In this document: positions 1 through 6,648 of the stretch, piece by piece
How the letters are laid out: each line of letters begins with the position of its first letter
Numbering within the stretch: the first letter of the stretch is position 1
Source of the DNA: CANKBT01 sp038236005
Lineage (GTDB): Bacteria; Actinomycetota; Actinomycetes; Mycobacteriales; SCTD01
Reading direction: 5' to 3'
Assembly: GCA_038236005.1 (NCBI GenBank)
Contig: JBBSTI010000099.1
Location: 1-12,682 of the forward strand
Length of the DNA: 12,682 nt
Made by a program: the position numbers and the translations under genes
Notes under the pieces: generated by a model
What the model was told of the DNA's origin: nothing
Database searches by the model: none
The model's input: the letters and a program-made list of their open reading frames with translations, nothing else

Positions 1-2
1 CC

Positions 3-434
3 CTGTTCATGCAGAAGCACTGGGACGTGATGCGCAGCGACGACGCCGGTGCGTCCTGGCGAGAGATCAGCGGCGACCTGCCGTCGGACTTCGGGTTCCC
101 GATCGAGGTGCACGCGCACGAGCCGGAGACGGTCTACGTCGTGCCGATCCTGTCGGACTCCGAGCACTACCTGCCGGAAGGAAAGCTGCGGGTCTACCGC
201 AGCCGGACCGGCGGGGACGACTGGGAGCCCCTGGCCCACGGACTGCCACAGGAGCACTGCTACGTGAACGTGCTGCGCGACGCCATGTCCGTCGACACGT
301 TCGACTCCTGCGGGGTGTACGTCGGGACGAGCGGCGGACAGGTCTACGTGTCCGCTGACAGCGGTGACACCTGGGCCGCGGCGGTGAGCAACCTCCCGCC
401 GGTGCTGTCGGTCGAGGTGCAGACGCTGTCATGA
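3..434 (+). CDS. BNR/Asp-box repeat protein (sialidase-like beta-propeller), C-terminal part
   Basis: The frame is open from the window edge, so only the last 143 or so residues are seen and the true start lies to the left. Three Asp-box motifs of the form S-x-D-x-G-x-x-W occur (SDDAGASW, SRTGGDDW, SADSGDTW), each at the turn of a propeller blade as in BNR/sialidase and YVTN-type repeat proteins. No catalytic residues are visible in this part, so enzymatic sialidase activity cannot be claimed; many such proteins are non-catalytic scaffolds. The stop is 10 nt before a MoaD/ThiS-like gene on the same strand, which suggests one transcript. Function is otherwise unknown. Confidence 0.85.
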   Translation: MFMQKHWDVMRSDDAGASWREISGDLPSDFGFPIEVHAHEPETVYVVPILSDSEHYLPEGKLRVYRSRTGGDDWEPLAHGLPQEHCYVNVLRDAMSVDTFDSCGVYVGTSGGQVYVSADSGDTWAAAVSNLPPVLSVEVQTLS

Positions 435-444
435 GAGACCTGGC

Positions 445-726
445 ATGAGAGTCGTGCTGCCCTACCACCTGCGCACCCTTGCCCAGGTGGGGGCGGAGAT
501 CGAGCTGCCCGGCACCACCGTCCGAGAGGTGCTTGACGCCTTGGAGCAGGCCTACCCGGTGCTGCGCGGCACGGTCCGCGACGCCGCGGGAGCACGCCGA
601 CCGTTCGTCCGGTTCTTCGCCTGCTCGACGGACCTGTCCCATGACAGCCCTGACGACCCGCTCCCCGGACCGGTGTTGGCCCGTGACGAGCCGCTGCTCG
701 TCGTCGGCGCCATGGCCGGCGGCTGA
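445..726 (+). CDS. MoaD/ThiS-family small sulfur-carrier-like protein
   Basis: A 93-residue protein with the beta-grasp signature of MoaD/ThiS: an N-terminal strand (MRVVLPYHL), a helix containing TVREVLDALEQAYP, a core VRFF segment and the terminus VVGAMAGG. The C-terminal Gly-Gly is the residue pair that is adenylated and thiocarboxylated in true MoaD and ThiS proteins. At 93 residues it is slightly longer than typical MoaD (about 80). It follows the BNR-repeat gene by 10 nt, with a GAGAG ribosome-binding site inside the gap, so the two are probably co-transcribed. No MoaE, MoeB or thiG neighbour is visible here, so it may serve another sulfur-transfer or protein-conjugation role. The family call is firm; the pathway is not. 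Confidence 0.85.
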   Translation: MRVVLPYHLRTLAQVGAEIELPGTTVREVLDALEQAYPVLRGTVRDAAGARRPFVRFFACSTDLSHDSPDDPLPGPVLARDEPLLVVGAMAGG

Positions 727-727
727 C

Positions 728-1071
728 TCAGCCGGAGACGTCGAGCAGCAGCCCGAGGAGCTTGCGCACCTGCGTCAGCACCGCAGAGCCGACGTTGCCG
801 GAGCGGTCCCCGAGCCGGGCAACGGCGACTGATCGCGCGTGCTCGCACTGCGCCGCGCTGCTGCGGATCCGCCCGTTCTACGGATCCGCGTCGACCACCA
901 CCTCGCTCGTGCGTCGGCTGAGCGTCGAGGTGAGCGGTACGACCTGGACCACGGACGGGCCTGCGTCCAAGGTCCGTTGGGCGGACACGATCACTCCTGG
1001 CCGCACGAACCCGGCCTCTGCCCGATCGGCTGTCCCAGGTCCACGTCGACGACGTCACCCGGGGTCAGCAT
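728..1071 (-). pseudogene. mazF: MazF/PemK-type toxin, broken by a frameshift and a stop
   Basis: Read on the minus strand from ATG at 1071, the frame gives MLTPGDVVDVDLGQPIG, the normal start of an actinobacterial MazF/PemK ribonuclease. A one-base loss near 1018-1021 then throws it out of frame. The continuation in the next frame reads EAGFVRPGVIVSAQRTLDA, then VVQVVPLTSTL and SEVVVDADP, but meets a TAG at 880-878. Beyond it the same frame continues through SSAAQCEHARSVAV and VLTQVRKLLGLLLDVSG to the natural TGA at 730-728. The total is 344 nt, one short of 115 codons, matching a single-base deletion in a 114-residue toxin. GGATCCG occurs on both sides of the stop. The start overlaps the antitoxin end by 17 nt. 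The toxin should be inactive unless these are sequencing errors. Confidence 0.85.
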
Positions 1072-1249
1072 CGAGCCACACCCGTTTATCCGGCCGCAGC
1101 TCAGCGCGCAGCTCGGCCCCGATCTGCTTCTGCCGCAGCTTGCGTGCCGGCAGCGTCACCGTGTCCCCGACGCTCGCACCCATCGACGCCGCCAAGGCCT
1201 TGAGCTGCTGGTGGGTGGCAACATCGATTCTCACGCTGGTGCTCTGCAT
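1055..1249 (-). CDS. Ribbon-helix-helix-type antitoxin of a MazEF pair
   Basis: This 64-residue protein begins MQSTSVRIDVATHQQLKALA, a pattern of one beta strand followed by a helix typical of MetJ/Arc-like antitoxin DNA-binding domains. The second half (RKLRQKQIGAELRAEL) would be the toxin-wrapping tail. Its end, LDADPG, overlaps the toxin start by 17 nt, the standard antitoxin-first arrangement for translational coupling. TLPARK stands where related antitoxins usually carry a more hydrophobic helix segment, so a few changes may have accumulated. Because the toxin downstream is broken, this is probably an orphan antitoxin that might still repress its own promoter or act on related toxins elsewhere. 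The family call is good; activity is inferred. Confidence 0.8.
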   Translation of the reverse strand: MQSTSVRIDVATHQQLKALAASMGASVGDTVTLPARKLRQKQIGAELRAELRPDKRVWLDADPG

Positions 1250-1278
1250 GCAGTGACGTCAACGGAAAGGCATGCAGT
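1244..1278 (-). promoter_or_regulatory. Possible toxin-antitoxin operator: palindrome plus direct repeat
   Basis: The 10-bp palindrome CTGCATGCAG (1244-1253) spans the antitoxin start codon, and its GCATGCAGT half recurs at 1270-1278, 24 bp away. A TTGACG hexamer lies between them on the minus strand. Antitoxins of this class usually bind repeated palindromes at their own promoter, so this is a plausible autoregulatory site, but no -10 box was clear. Confidence 0.35.
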
Positions 1279-1376
1279 CCAGAGCCCTCAGCGTGCCCAG
1301 ATTCACGGCCGCATGCGTCGATGAGTTCTGGGGCGGCTAGCGGTCGACCGGGTCCGAGCAGACAGAGGAGAGCATC

Positions 1377-1985
1377 ATGAGGAAGCTGGTCGTCAGCACG
1401 TTCGTGTCGCTGGACGGGGTCATGCAGGCCCCCGGCGGTCCGGGCGAGGACGAGAGCGGCGGGTTCCGTCTCGGCGGCTGGACCGTGCCGCACTTCGACG
1501 CCTCGGTCGGGGAGTTCATGGACGAGCTGATGGGTCACCCGTTCGACCTCGTGCTGGGACGCAAGACGTACGACCTGTTCGCCTCGTTCTGGCCGCACGC
1601 CAGCGAGGAAGAAGGGGGCAAGCCACTGAACGACGCCGTCAAGCACGTCGCCTCTCGGGGCACGCCCGAGCTGTCCTGGGACCGGTCGGTCCAGCTCGGC
1701 GCGGACACCGTCGAGGCCGTACGAGCCCTCAAGGAGCAGGACGGCCCGGAGCTGCAGGTGCACGGCAGCGGTGACCTGCTGCAGACGCTGCACGGGGTCG
1801 GTGTGATCGACACCTATCGCCTGCTGACGTTCCCGGTCGTGCTGGGCAGCGGAAAATGCCTGTTCGGTGACGGTGCGCCGCCGGCCGGGCTGACGCTGAC
1901 CTCGAGCCGGTCCTCCGGCACCGGCGTCGTGATGTCGGTCTACGACACTGCCGGCTCGCTCGAGACCGGGTCGTTCGCGCCGTAG
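1377..1985 (+). CDS. Dihydrofolate reductase-family / RibD C-terminal domain protein
   Basis: A 202-residue protein starting MRKLVVSTFVSLDGVMQAPG, the NADPH-binding start of the RibD-C/DHFR-like family (YwjB/YyaP group). Further hallmarks are LVLGRKTYDLFASFWP near residues 58-73, LQVHGSGDLLQTL near 128-140 and the TFPVVLGSGKCLF strand-turn near 151-163. The ribosome-binding site AGAGGAGAG at 1364-1372 fixes the ATG at 1377. These proteins are cytoplasmic NAD(P)H-dependent reductases whose substrates are mostly unknown; DHFR activity should not be assumed. The last 46 nt overlap the 3' end of the opposing LysR gene. No operon partner is visible on the left. Confidence 0.9.
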   Translation: MRKLVVSTFVSLDGVMQAPGGPGEDESGGFRLGGWTVPHFDASVGEFMDELMGHPFDLVLGRKTYDLFASFWPHASEEEGGKPLNDAVKHVASRGTPELSWDRSVQLGADTVEAVRALKEQDGPELQVHGSGDLLQTLHGVGVIDTYRLLTFPVVLGSGKCLFGDGAPPAGLTLTSSRSSGTGVVMSVYDTAGSLETGSFAP

Positions 1986-2833
1986 CCGGACAGCGCACGG
2001 ACCAGCGCCTGCAGGGCCGGTGTCCGCGCCGTCTCGGCGTGCTGCACCAGCGACACCGAGCGAGCGCCAGCCTGTGCGCCCGGGTGGACCTCGACGCCCG
2101 GGTGCCGGAACGCCCGTAGCGCCAGCTCGGGCAGCAGGGCGACCCCGATCCCCGCTGCGACCAGGGCCTGGACGACGACGTAGTCGTCGGTGCTGTGCCG
2201 CACGTCCGGCACGAACCCGGCCGCGGCGCAGACTCGCAGCAGGTGCTCGCCGCATCGCGGGCAGCCGCTCACCCACCGTCGTGAAGCCAGGCCGGCCAGG
2301 CCGCCGAAGCTCTCCCCCGCCGGCAGGACGACCCGCACCGGGTCCTCGGTCAACGCCGTAGCGACCAGGTCGGGACCAAGATCTGCCGACCAGGCGTAGG
2401 CGAAGACCAGCGCCGCGTCGACCTCGCCGGACCGGACCGAGCTCAGCGCCTCGGGTGGCTCGGCCTCTTGGAGCCGCACCTCCAGCCCGGCCGGCAGGGC
2501 GACGAGCGCCGCCGGTACGAGCGTCGCCGCGGCGGACGGGAAGGCGGCCAGCCGGATCGTGCCGGCGTCGAGGGCGGCCAGCCCGGCCAGCTCCTCGGTG
2601 GCGCTGCGGAGCCGGGCCGCCACCGCGTCGGCATGGACGAGCAGCACCGTCCCGGCCTCGGTCAGCCGGATCCCGCGGGTCGTCCTGACGATCAGCGGCG
2701 ACCCGACCTGCCGCTCGAGCGCCGCCACCTGCTGGCTCACCGCGGGCTGGGTGACGTGCAGCTGCCGCGCCGCCGCGGCGAGCGAGCCGGCGTGCGCGAC
2801 GACCCGGAAGATCTCGACCCGCCGCACATCCAT
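1940..2833 (-). CDS. LysR-family transcriptional regulator
   Basis: A 297-residue protein with an N-terminal winged helix-turn-helix (residues about 1-60, including AGSLAAAARQLHVTQPAVSQ and VGSPLIVRTTRGIRLTEAG) followed by a periplasmic-binding-protein-like effector domain (about 88-290). Length and layout are normal for LysR. The start ATG at 2833 places MDVRRVEIFRVVA at the usual distance from the helix-turn-helix. It is divergent from the aspartate/glutamate racemase, separated by 76 bp that contain a dyad, so it probably controls the racemase and itself. The C-terminus overlaps the DHFR-like gene in antisense. The effector pocket contains a C-P-R-C pair (SGCPRCGEHLLRVC), unusual enough to note as a possible metal or redox feature, though that is only inference. 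Confidence 0.92.
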   Translation of the reverse strand: MDVRRVEIFRVVAHAGSLAAAARQLHVTQPAVSQQVAALERQVGSPLIVRTTRGIRLTEAGTVLLVHADAVAARLRSATEELAGLAALDAGTIRLAAFPSAAATLVPAALVALPAGLEVRLQEAEPPEALSSVRSGEVDAALVFAYAWSADLGPDLVATALTEDPVRVVLPAGESFGGLAGLASRRWVSGCPRCGEHLLRVCAAAGFVPDVRHSTDDYVVVQALVAAGIGVALLPELALRAFRHPGVEVHPGAQAGARSVSLVQHAETARTPALQALVRALSGYGANDPVSSEPAVS

Positions 2834-2834
2834 G

Positions 2835-2853
2835 CCCCAAGCATGCCTTGGGG
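2835..2853. promoter_or_regulatory. Dyad in the LysR/racemase divergent promoter
   Basis: CCCCAAG (2835-2841), a 5-nt spacer and CTTGGGG (2847-2853) form a perfect 7-bp inverted repeat one base upstream of the LysR start codon, inside the 76-bp divergent intergenic region. LysR proteins bind interrupted dyads in such positions and repress themselves, so this is a reasonable operator candidate. It would also cover the LysR ribosome-binding region. Confidence 0.5.
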
Positions 2854-2909
2854 GTCACGTCGGCGATCAGGGCCTACCGCACCGGCGCCCCCGGGGAGAA
2901 GATTGGTTC

Positions 2910-3635
2910 ATGACGACCATCGGGCTGCTCGGCGGGATGAGCTGGCACTCCTCCGCGACCTACTACCGCGTCCTGAACGAGACCGTGTGCGCCGCCCGGG
3001 GCGGGCACGCCAGCGCCGACGTGGTGCTGGCCTCGCTGGACTTCGACCGCGTACGGGCCCTGCAGGTCGCCGGCGACTGGGACGGGGCCGCTGACCTGCT
3101 GACCGACGTCGCGCTCGGGCTGCAGGCCGCCGGCGCCGGGCTGGTCCTGCTCTGCACCAACTACATGCACCGGGTTGCACCCGCTCTGGAAGCAGCGCTC
3201 TCGGTCCCGTTCCTGCACATCGCCGACGCGGTCGCCGACCACGCGCTGGCGGCCGGCATCACCACGATCGGCCTGCTCGGCGCGCGACCGGTGATGGAGG
3301 AGTCTTTCTACGCCGACCGGCTGCGCCAGGCCGGGCTCGAGGTGCTCGTCCCGGACGCCGACGACCGCGTGACCGTTGACCGGGTGATCTTCGACGAGCT
3401 GACCCAGGGCCGGTTCACCCCGGAGTCCCGTCAGGCGTACGCCGGCATCATCGAGGGCCTCGCCTCACGTGGTGCGCAGGGGGTCGCCCTCGCCTGCACC
3501 GAGATCGGCCTGCTGGTCGGACCGGGCGACACCGACGTCCCGCTGCTCGACACGGCCCTCGTGCACGCCGCCGCCGCTGCGAAGGCGTCCGGCCAGGCTG
3601 GCCCCGCCTCGGGCGAGGCGGGACCAGCGGCGTGA
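2910..3635 (+). CDS. Aspartate/glutamate racemase family protein
   Basis: The ATG at 2910 gives a 241-residue protein starting MTTIGLLGGMSWHSSATYY, the standard N-terminus of this family; the frame is open much further upstream, but that part lies inside the antisense LysR gene and is not coding. The two catalytic cysteines of cofactor-independent racemases are present: C82 in LLCTNYMH (often CTNTMH) and C196 in ALACTEIG. It would interconvert L- and D-forms of an acidic amino acid, or act on a related hydantoin or maleate-like substrate, in the cytoplasm. The Ala/Gly-rich last 20 or so residues look like a non-conserved tail. It is probably regulated by the divergent LysR. Its stop abuts the end of the minus-strand pseudogene. 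Confidence 0.9.
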   Translation: MTTIGLLGGMSWHSSATYYRVLNETVCAARGGHASADVVLASLDFDRVRALQVAGDWDGAADLLTDVALGLQAAGAGLVLLCTNYMHRVAPALEAALSVPFLHIADAVADHALAAGITTIGLLGARPVMEESFYADRLRQAGLEVLVPDADDRVTVDRVIFDELTQGRFTPESRQAYAGIIEGLASRGAQGVALACTEIGLLVGPGDTDVPLLDTALVHAAAAAKASGQAGPASGEAGPAA

Positions 3636-4062
3636 TCAGCCGTCGGCTCCGGCCGGCGTGGTGACCGCGGTCAGACCCTCCTTGTTCAGGGCCGCCATCC
3701 ATCGCGTACTTGTTCGAGAAGGTATCGACGATCTTGACCCTGGAGACGTCGATGCCGATGGCCTTCTCCATCGCGTGAACCGTCTTGGCACCACCGGCCG
3801 GCATGATCCCGTCGGGGAGGAAATCTCGGCGGCCGAGTGCGTCTGGGTCAGCTCATCGGTGCCCGACCCCAGGGCGGTGACGCCGGGCGTCTTGCCCTTG
3901 AAATCGGCGGCGGAGTGCACCCTGCTGTTGGTGCCGCACATCTCGCGCTCACCCGGAGCCCCGGACAGCGGCATGATGCCGATCACGTCCTTGCCCTTGG
4001 ACTGGGAGTCGATCGTGCGGACGTACCACGCGCCGGCCATGTCGACCTGGCCTGAGACCATC
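3636..4062 (-). pseudogene. NMT1/ThiY-like ABC transporter substrate-binding protein remnant
   Basis: The minus strand from about 4062 reads VSGQVDMAGAWYVRTID, GKDVIGIMPLSGAPGEREMC and HSAADFKGKTPGVTALGSGT, all typical of NMT1/SsuA-type substrate-binding proteins (thiamine-precursor, sulfonate or nitrate uptake). About 3820 the frame breaks: a different frame continues LPDGIMPAGGAKTVHAMEKA and VSRVKIVDTFSNKYA, the C-terminal part of the same family. The stretch between these parts in an intact protein is missing. A further shift near 3690-3700 restores MAALNKEGLTAV and the stop at 3638-3636. The signal peptide and N-terminal lobe are absent. It is therefore a deleted, frameshifted remnant. 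The minus-strand frame remains open through it and gives a misleading 298-codon ORF joined to the hydrolase remnant. Confidence 0.8.
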
Positions 4063-4330
4063 GACCTGAGCCAGCCCGCGGTCGTCCAGGAAAGCGAGCA
4101 CGTCGTCTCGCATCGCCGAGCAGGCGTACGTGCCTGGCCGGGAGCTTTCGCCGTGGCCTCGTCCAAGGCGATGGTCGAGCGGCCGACCTCGGCAAGGCGA
4201 GCGGCGACCCCGTCCCAAATCGCGCTGGTGCTGCACATGCCGTGCAGGGCCACGACCGGGAGCTCGCCGCTGGCAGGTGTCTCCCGCCAGGCGAGCGCCA
4301 CGTCTGGAAGATCAAAGCTGCCGACCCGCG
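4060..4330 (-). pseudogene. Alpha/beta hydrolase N-terminal remnant
   Basis: From about 4319 the minus strand reads SFDLPDVALAWRETPASGE, then VVALHGMCSTSAIWDGVAAR and STIALD: the first strands and the HG oxyanion motif of an alpha/beta hydrolase. The next expected residues, RGHGESSRPGTYACSAMRDD and VLAFLDDRGLAQVD, continue in another frame from about 4161 to 4060, so four bases (or one, modulo three) were lost near 4160. The nucleophile elbow G-x-S-x-G and the rest of the protein are missing because the sequence runs straight into the substrate-binding-protein remnant at about 4062. This deletion junction joined two unrelated genes on the same strand. Confidence 0.75.
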
Positions 4331-4555
4331 AGGGGCAGACGGTGGCGCCGCCGGCTGGCCGATGGCGACCGGCACGACCTGTGCAGCGCAGCCGGTGCTG
4401 ATGAAACCGCTCGTTCTGCCCTGCCACGTCCAGATCTGGCGCGTCGTGCGTCAGGCACGAGGCGGTCCTCCAGCGCGACCCTCCCCGCATGCCGGCGGCC
4501 GTCCCGCAGCGATCGATGACCGGACGTTCCAAAGGACGCTGACAGCTGTTACCCG
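4331..4555. other. Non-coding or unrecognised stretch
   Basis: Frames are open on both strands here because of the high GC content, but none matches a family I recognise, and none has a convincing ribosome-binding site. It probably holds decayed sequence upstream of the hydrolase remnant and the promoter region of the acetyltransferase. Confidence 0.5.
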
Positions 4556-4569
4556 GTGACGGGGTTCCT

Positions 4570-4575
4570 TACCGT
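4570..4575 (+). promoter_or_regulatory. Putative -10 box of a leaderless transcript
   Basis: TACCGT (a TANNNT box) ends 7 nt before the ATG at 4583. This spacing would place the transcription start at or next to the start codon, the common leaderless arrangement in actinobacteria. It supports ATG 4583 over the upstream GTG at 4556, which has no ribosome-binding site. No clear -35 was found. Confidence 0.45.
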
Positions 4576-4582
4576 AGAGCGC

Positions 4583-5101
4583 ATGGCTGCGGGTGTCGGC
4601 GAGTGGACCGCTGTGGCGCTGGCGGGCCGGCGGGTGCGGTTGGAGCCGCTGCGGATCGGTCACGCCGAGGACCTCATGCCAGTGCTGAACGACGCCCCGC
4701 TGCACACCTTCACCGGCGGCATGCCGGCCGACCTCGAACAACTCAGGGCCCGGTTCGCCCGCCAGGTGGTGGGTCAGTCTCCTGATGGCACCCAAGGCTG
4801 GCTCAACTGGCTGGTGCGCGGCGAGCACGCTGAAGCGCTCGGCACCGTCCAGGCCACGATCAGCGTCGTCGACGGCGAGCCGGTTGCCGAGGTCGCCTGG
4901 GTGATCGGCACCGCGCACCAGAGCCGCGGCTACGCCCAAGAAGCAGCAGCGGTGATGGTCACCTGGCTACGCCAAGCGGGCGCCCGCACCGTCATCGCCC
5001 ATGTGCACCCTGAGCACGGGGCCTCCAACGCCGTGGCTCGCGTCCTCGGGCTCGGGCCGACCGCGACCGTCCTCGACGGAGAGGTCCGCTGGCAGGCCTA
5101 A
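4583..5101 (+). CDS. GNAT-family N-acetyltransferase
   Basis: A 172-residue protein from ATG 4583 (an in-frame GTG at 4556 would add 9 residues). The N-terminal part (VRLEPLRIGHAEDLMPVLND) is the usual opening of RimJ/RimL-like GNATs. The acetyl-CoA site is at AWVIGTAHQSRGYAQEAAAV, with the Q-x-x-G-x-A pyrophosphate loop intact, followed by a helix and VIAHVHPEHGASNAVARVLG, where related enzymes have the N-x-x-S/A helix. It would transfer an acetyl group to an unknown amine such as a protein N-terminus, small molecule or antibiotic; the substrate cannot be told. It is a single intact gene between pseudogenes, which suggests it is under selection. Confidence 0.9.
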   Translation: MAAGVGEWTAVALAGRRVRLEPLRIGHAEDLMPVLNDAPLHTFTGGMPADLEQLRARFARQVVGQSPDGTQGWLNWLVRGEHAEALGTVQATISVVDGEPVAEVAWVIGTAHQSRGYAQEAAAVMVTWLRQAGARTVIAHVHPEHGASNAVARVLGLGPTATVLDGEVRWQA

Positions 5102-5648
5102 CCCTCCATCGTCGCTCCACAGGGGATCGGTGACCGGTCACCGATCAGTCTTGGCGGCGGCACCGTCGGGTTAAGCCGCTGCGCCGCTTGTCTTGGCGTG
5201 TGACCTGGTGGGGTGGCGTCTTGGCCAACCTCGACGCGTCGTGCGCGAGACCGGAGCTCACCGAGGCTCAGCAAGTCGTCGACGAGCGCGTCGGTGCCGC
5301 CTACGCACGACCAGTCGTAGCCACCAGCGCTGGTCGGTGGTGCGCGCGCTGAGCACGGACAGCAGCGCGGCGTCGTGCGCCGGCATGAGCATGCCGTCCT
5401 CAGGCAGGACGACGGTGGCGTAGGGCGTCGAACACAGCCGGCAGAGCCGAGCTGATCTCCAGGCCCACCGACGTGCCCGCCTCGATCCAGGCCACGTCGG
5501 AGGCCGTACCGACCTGCCACGTCCGGCCGTCTCTGGCCACCTCGGTCACCGTCGCGGCCTGGGATGACCCGCGTACGACCGCGGACGTGTAAGGCGTGCA
5601 AGGCGTGGTCGGCGCGGGACCTGCCCCAAGGGGTGCACCGGAGGACAT
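5098..5648 (-). pseudogene. Conserved actinobacterial hypothetical protein, frameshifted and internally deleted
   Basis: The minus strand holds three pieces in three frames. The first (5648 to about 5410) includes RGSSQAATVTEVARDGRTWQ and ASDVAWIEAGTSVGLEISSA. The second reads YATVVLPEDGMLMPAHDAAL and TTDQRWWL (about 5410-5310). The third reads GYDWSCVGGTDALVDDLLSL and RARRVEVGQDATPPGH (about 5312-5200). The pieces fall in the order of a widespread actinobacterial protein that I recall as having no assigned function and ending in a D-x-T/S-CVGG and DATPPGH motif. About 80 residues seem to be missing between WWL and GYDW. The reading frame then runs on to a TAG at 5100-5098 through the 22-bp palindrome, probably beyond the original end. 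The function is unknown even for the intact family. Confidence 0.6.
5125..5146. repeat. Perfect 22-bp palindrome after the GNAT gene
   Basis: GATCGGTGACC at 5125-5135 is followed with no spacer by its exact reverse complement at 5136-5146. It starts 23 nt after the acetyltransferase stop. With no loop and no T-run it is a poor intrinsic terminator, although actinobacterial terminators often lack the U-tract. A protein-binding operator is the alternative. Confidence 0.85.
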
Positions 5649-5717
5649 CGAATGACGCTACGGGCCGGACACGGTCAGCGGCTAAAGCGACGGCGGTGAC
5701 CGGCCAGTTCAGGAGCG

Positions 5718-6498
5718 GTGACGGCTTCGCTTCCTGACGTGGACTCTTGGTCGGGCGATTCTTACGACCGAGTTTCCCTCCCGCAGCTCTCCTGGGGCAG
5801 GGAGGTCTGGACAGGCTCGACCTGCGTACCGGCACGCATGTGCTGGACGCTGGTTGTGGCTCCGGGCGCGTCACCGAGTCGCTGCTGGAGCGTTGGCCGG
5901 GCTGCGTGGTTCTCGCCGTCGACTCCTCGGCGGGCATGATCTGGCAGGCCCGGGAACGCCTCGCCGGTTCGGTGGGCGGGTCGCCTTCCTGCAGGCCGAC
6001 CTCAACCTCGGTGGGGGCAACCCCGGATGGCCCGCACCCGCCTCGTTCGACGCGGTCCTGTCGACCGACACCGGCCACTGGGTCTTGAACCACTCGGCGT
6101 TGTTCGACGACCTCGCCCGGCTGCTGCGGCCAGACGGTCGGCTCGTCTGACAGGGCAGCGGCCAGGGAAGCGTCGCCGACGTCCGGCAGGTCCTCGACCT
6201 GCTCGGAGTGGAGTGCAAGCACCTCAACAACTACGCCTCCCCTGAGGACGCTGCCGCCCACGCCCGCGCCGCCGGGCTCGAGGACATCAAGACCTGGTTG
6301 CGCCCGGAAGTCGTCACCTTTCCGGATGACGCCGGTCTCGGATCCTTCCTCGGCGGCGGCCTCCTTTCGCCTTACTTGACCGGGGTCGACGAGCAGCGCC
6401 GCAAGGAGGTGGTGACGTCCGTCGTGCGGGCGCTGCCCGATCGCAGCGTCCTTTTCGTTCGTCTGAACGTTGTGGGACGAACGCCTTTGGCCAAGTAG
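5718..6498 (+). pseudogene. Class I SAM-dependent methyltransferase, broken by two frameshifts and a stop
   Basis: GTG at 5718 with AGGAG at 5711 starts MTASLPDVDSWSGDSYDRVS. Near 5800-5815 the coding frame shifts and continues LDRLDLRTGTHVLDAGCGSG, containing SAM-binding motif I (5840-5866), then VVLAVDSSAGMIWQARERLA. A second shift near 5970-5985 leads to VAFLQADLNLG and ASFDAVLSTDTGHWVLNH, then LFDDLARLLRPDGRLV and an in-frame TGA at 6148-6150. The same frame continues past the stop through AHARAAGLEDIKTWL to TAG 6496-6498. The restored protein would be about 260 residues, like trans-aconitate 2-methyltransferase relatives. The two indels and stop make it a pseudogene; because the SAM motifs are still intact, the inactivation looks recent, or the breaks are sequencing errors. 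Confidence 0.85.
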
Positions 6499-6648
6499 GC
6501 CTCCTACGAAGTACTGGCACAGACACTGGGGCTGTTCACCCCACGATCGTGTAGTGGGACGCGACGCGGCGGTCTACGGGTCTTCACCCAGCGGTCGCAT
6601 TCAGCCCGACGCTGGTAGCCGGAGGCCAGCCTCCTGCCGATGGCCGAC

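Noticed and set aside
1101..2858. 585-codon minus-strand open frame
   Set aside because: It is a GC-driven shadow of the LysR and DHFR-like genes; its composition is Arg/Gly/Ala-rich and it contains no domain.
2559..2909. Upstream extension of the racemase frame
   Set aside because: This part runs antisense through the LysR gene and lacks racemase sequence; the family N-terminus begins at 2910.
5098..6261. 387-codon minus-strand open frame
   Set aside because: Its first two thirds are antisense to the methyltransferase, and only the last part carries the real DATPPGH sequence; as a whole it is not a gene.
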